From contig JAAZFZ010000070.1 in the NCBI GenBank assembly GCA_012511485.1, forward strand, positions 1 through 6,500: a stretch of DNA of 6,500 nt. Direction: 5' to 3'. A model generated the notes under the pieces. That model saw only the letters and a program-made list of their open reading frames with translations, ran no database searches and was not told the origin of the DNA. Source of the stretch: Clostridiales bacterium (GTDB taxonomy: Bacteria > Bacillota > Clostridia > Oscillospirales > Acutalibacteraceae). Within the stretch, counting starts at the first letter, position 1. Every line of letters begins with the position of its first letter. The position numbers were made by a program, and so were the translations under genes. Positions 5,524 through 6,500 of this stretch are shown piece after piece.

Positions 5524-6426
5524 ATGGAAAGAATTGTTCGTCCCCGTCTGCCGGACTATGAAGCGCTCCGCTCGATGATTTATAGCATAAAACGCACATA
5601 TCCTTTTGTCAACTGTTCTGTCTGCGGGAGAACTCATGCAGGCAGGGCGATTTTTGTGCTCTCTGTCGGCCATTCAAAGGCGCCCGTGCTTATGACGGGC
5701 GGGTTTCATGCACAGGAGTGGCTTACAACCCTGCTGCTGCTCAGGTTCTTTGAGTGTGTATGCAGATGCATCGCCGCTAAGGAGGAGCTGTGCTCAATAA
5801 ATATAGCCGGAGCCCTGCACGGCAGGGAGCTAATTGTCATCCCCTGCGTCAATCCCGACGGTGTGGAGATTGCTCTGCGCGGCCCCAATGCTGCAGGCTC
5901 ATATTCACAGCTGGTCGAAACCGTAAGCGAAGGAACGCTCAAGAACTGGAATGCTAATGCAAGAGGCGTCGATATAAACCACAATTTTGATGCGGGCTGG
6001 GAAACGCTGCAGAAAATGGAGAAGGAGGCAGGAATAACAGGCCCCTCCCCTAGGCAGTACGGCGGCTCAATGCCCGAAAGTGAGCCGGAAACCGCAGCGC
6101 TCACAAGGCTTTGCAGGCTCAGACGGCCGCGCCATGCACTGGCAGTCCACAGTCAGGGCGAGGAAATATACTGGCGGTTCGGCGAATGTGTCCCCGAGGG
6201 CAGTGAGGAGATGGCTACGCTTTTTGCCGCCGCAAGCGGTTACGGGCTTGTGCTCAATGACGGCCTTGCCTCATACGGAGGGTTTAAGGACTGGTTCATT
6301 CAGGAGTTCAAACGCCCCGGATTCACAATCGAAATCGGCAAGGGCAAGAACCCATTGCCACTCGAGGATTTTGAGAAAATCTGCAGGGATACACAGCTAA
6401 TGCTTACGCTGGCATCTATAATGTAA
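5524..6426 (+). CDS. M14 zinc peptidase, gamma-D-glutamyl-diaminopimelate peptidase-like
   Basis: A 300-aa zinc carboxypeptidase-fold protein. Zn ligands: His62 and Glu65 in GGFHAQEW, and His209 in AVHSQGEEIYW. The catalytic Glu270 is in FTIEIGKGKNP. NPDG (110-113) and NARGVDINHNFDAGWE (145-160) are further family blocks. The HSQGE-IYW and GGFKDWFI-EFKRPGFT-EIG patterns resemble Bacillus gamma-D-glutamyl-L-diamino acid endopeptidase I/YqgT (subfamily M14C), enzymes that cut muropeptide stem peptides. There is no signal peptide, LysM or other wall-binding domain, so a cytoplasmic role in peptidoglycan recycling is likely (inference). Carboxypeptidase A has Asn144-Arg145 in the GVD block; here it is Asn152-His153, so recognition of a simple C-terminal carboxylate is doubtful. 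Start: ATG at 5524, with GGGGTGAT (5513-5520) just upstream; an in-frame TTG at 5491 lies in the promoter. It is transcribed alone, divergent from the Nudix-maf unit. Confidence 0.9.
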   Translation: MERIVRPRLPDYEALRSMIYSIKRTYPFVNCSVCGRTHAGRAIFVLSVGHSKAPVLMTGGFHAQEWLTTLLLLRFFECVCRCIAAKEELCSINIAGALHGRELIVIPCVNPDGVEIALRGPNAAGSYSQLVETVSEGTLKNWNANARGVDINHNFDAGWETLQKMEKEAGITGPSPRQYGGSMPESEPETAALTRLCRLRRPRHALAVHSQGEEIYWRFGECVPEGSEEMATLFAAASGYGLVLNDGLASYGGFKDWFIQEFKRPGFTIEIGKGKNPLPLEDFEKICRDTQLMLTLASIM

Positions 6427-6452
6427 CAGCCTAAAAACGAATCACTCAAAAC

Positions 6453-6478
6453 AAGGGACTGCCCAATGACAGTCCCTT
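6453..6478. terminator. Hairpin after the M14 gene, possible terminator
   Basis: A perfect 9-bp inverted repeat (AAGGGACTG at 6453-6461 with 6470-6478, 8-nt loop) lies 26 bp after the M14 stop. There is no T-run after it on the plus strand. On the minus strand it is followed by GTTTTG, so it may instead end a minus-strand gene entering from beyond 6500, or work weakly in both directions. The bases from 6479 to 6500 hold nothing I can identify. Confidence 0.5.
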
Positions 6479-6500
6479 AGTATTCAGCAGTAGAAATTTA

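Noticed and set aside
5434..5673. Minus-strand open frame of 79 codons over the peptidase start
   Set aside because: It overlaps two well-supported genes and the divergent promoter spacer, and its sequence resembles no protein.
1..6500. Mobile element, defence system, CRISPR array or other novel multigene system
   Set aside because: No transposase, integrase, spaced repeats, att-like sites or defence domains were seen; all genes but one are recognised housekeeping or recycling functions.

Overview
The window looks like an ordinary chromosomal housekeeping segment from a Gram-positive Clostridia-type bacterium. Evidence: a D-Ala-D-Ala ligase followed by a DUF1934 (YwiB-like) gene and argS (ywiB and argS are also neighbours in Bacillus), strong sigma-A-type promoters and purine-rich Shine-Dalgarno sites, moderate GC, and a Nudix-Maf gene pair. 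Assignment to an Oscillospiraceae/Ruminococcaceae-like lineage is my inference from the overall style of the genes; I could not test it.

Layout, left to right. (1) 1-891, minus strand: a conserved-looking but unrecognised protein whose 3' end lies beyond the left edge; 297 codons are visible. (2) 892-1075: a divergent intergenic region with two well-formed promoters back to back, one for each flanking transcription unit. (3) 1076-4263, plus strand: a tight three-gene operon, D-alanine--D-alanine ligase, DUF1934 protein and arginyl-tRNA synthetase, with a 4-bp gap and then a 17-bp overlap; the Shine-Dalgarno site of each downstream gene lies inside the gene before it. (4) 4293-4331: a strong intrinsic terminator, probably bidirectional, between convergent units. 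(5) 5447-4336, minus strand: a translationally coupled pair, an ADP-ribose-type Nudix hydrolase and a Maf nucleotide pyrophosphatase with a GTG start (4-bp stop/start overlap). (6) 5448-5523: a short divergent spacer with a perfect TTGACA box. (7) 5524-6426, plus strand: a cytoplasmic M14 zinc peptidase resembling gamma-D-glutamyl-diaminopimelate peptidases. (8) 6427-6500: an intergenic tail with a 9-bp hairpin.

Functional themes: the ligase makes the D-Ala-D-Ala dipeptide of peptidoglycan precursors, and the M14 enzyme may cut peptidoglycan stem peptides during recycling, so both ends of the window touch the cell wall. Nudix and Maf form a 'house-cleaning' unit that removes ADP-ribose and non-canonical or excess nucleotides. 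ArgRS serves translation. I see no mobile element, CRISPR array, RNA gene, defence system or sign of recent transfer. The least explained items are the left-edge protein, the substrate specificity of the M14 peptidase (His where carboxypeptidase A has Arg145), and a perfect 10-bp tandem repeat spanning the Nudix/Maf junction.
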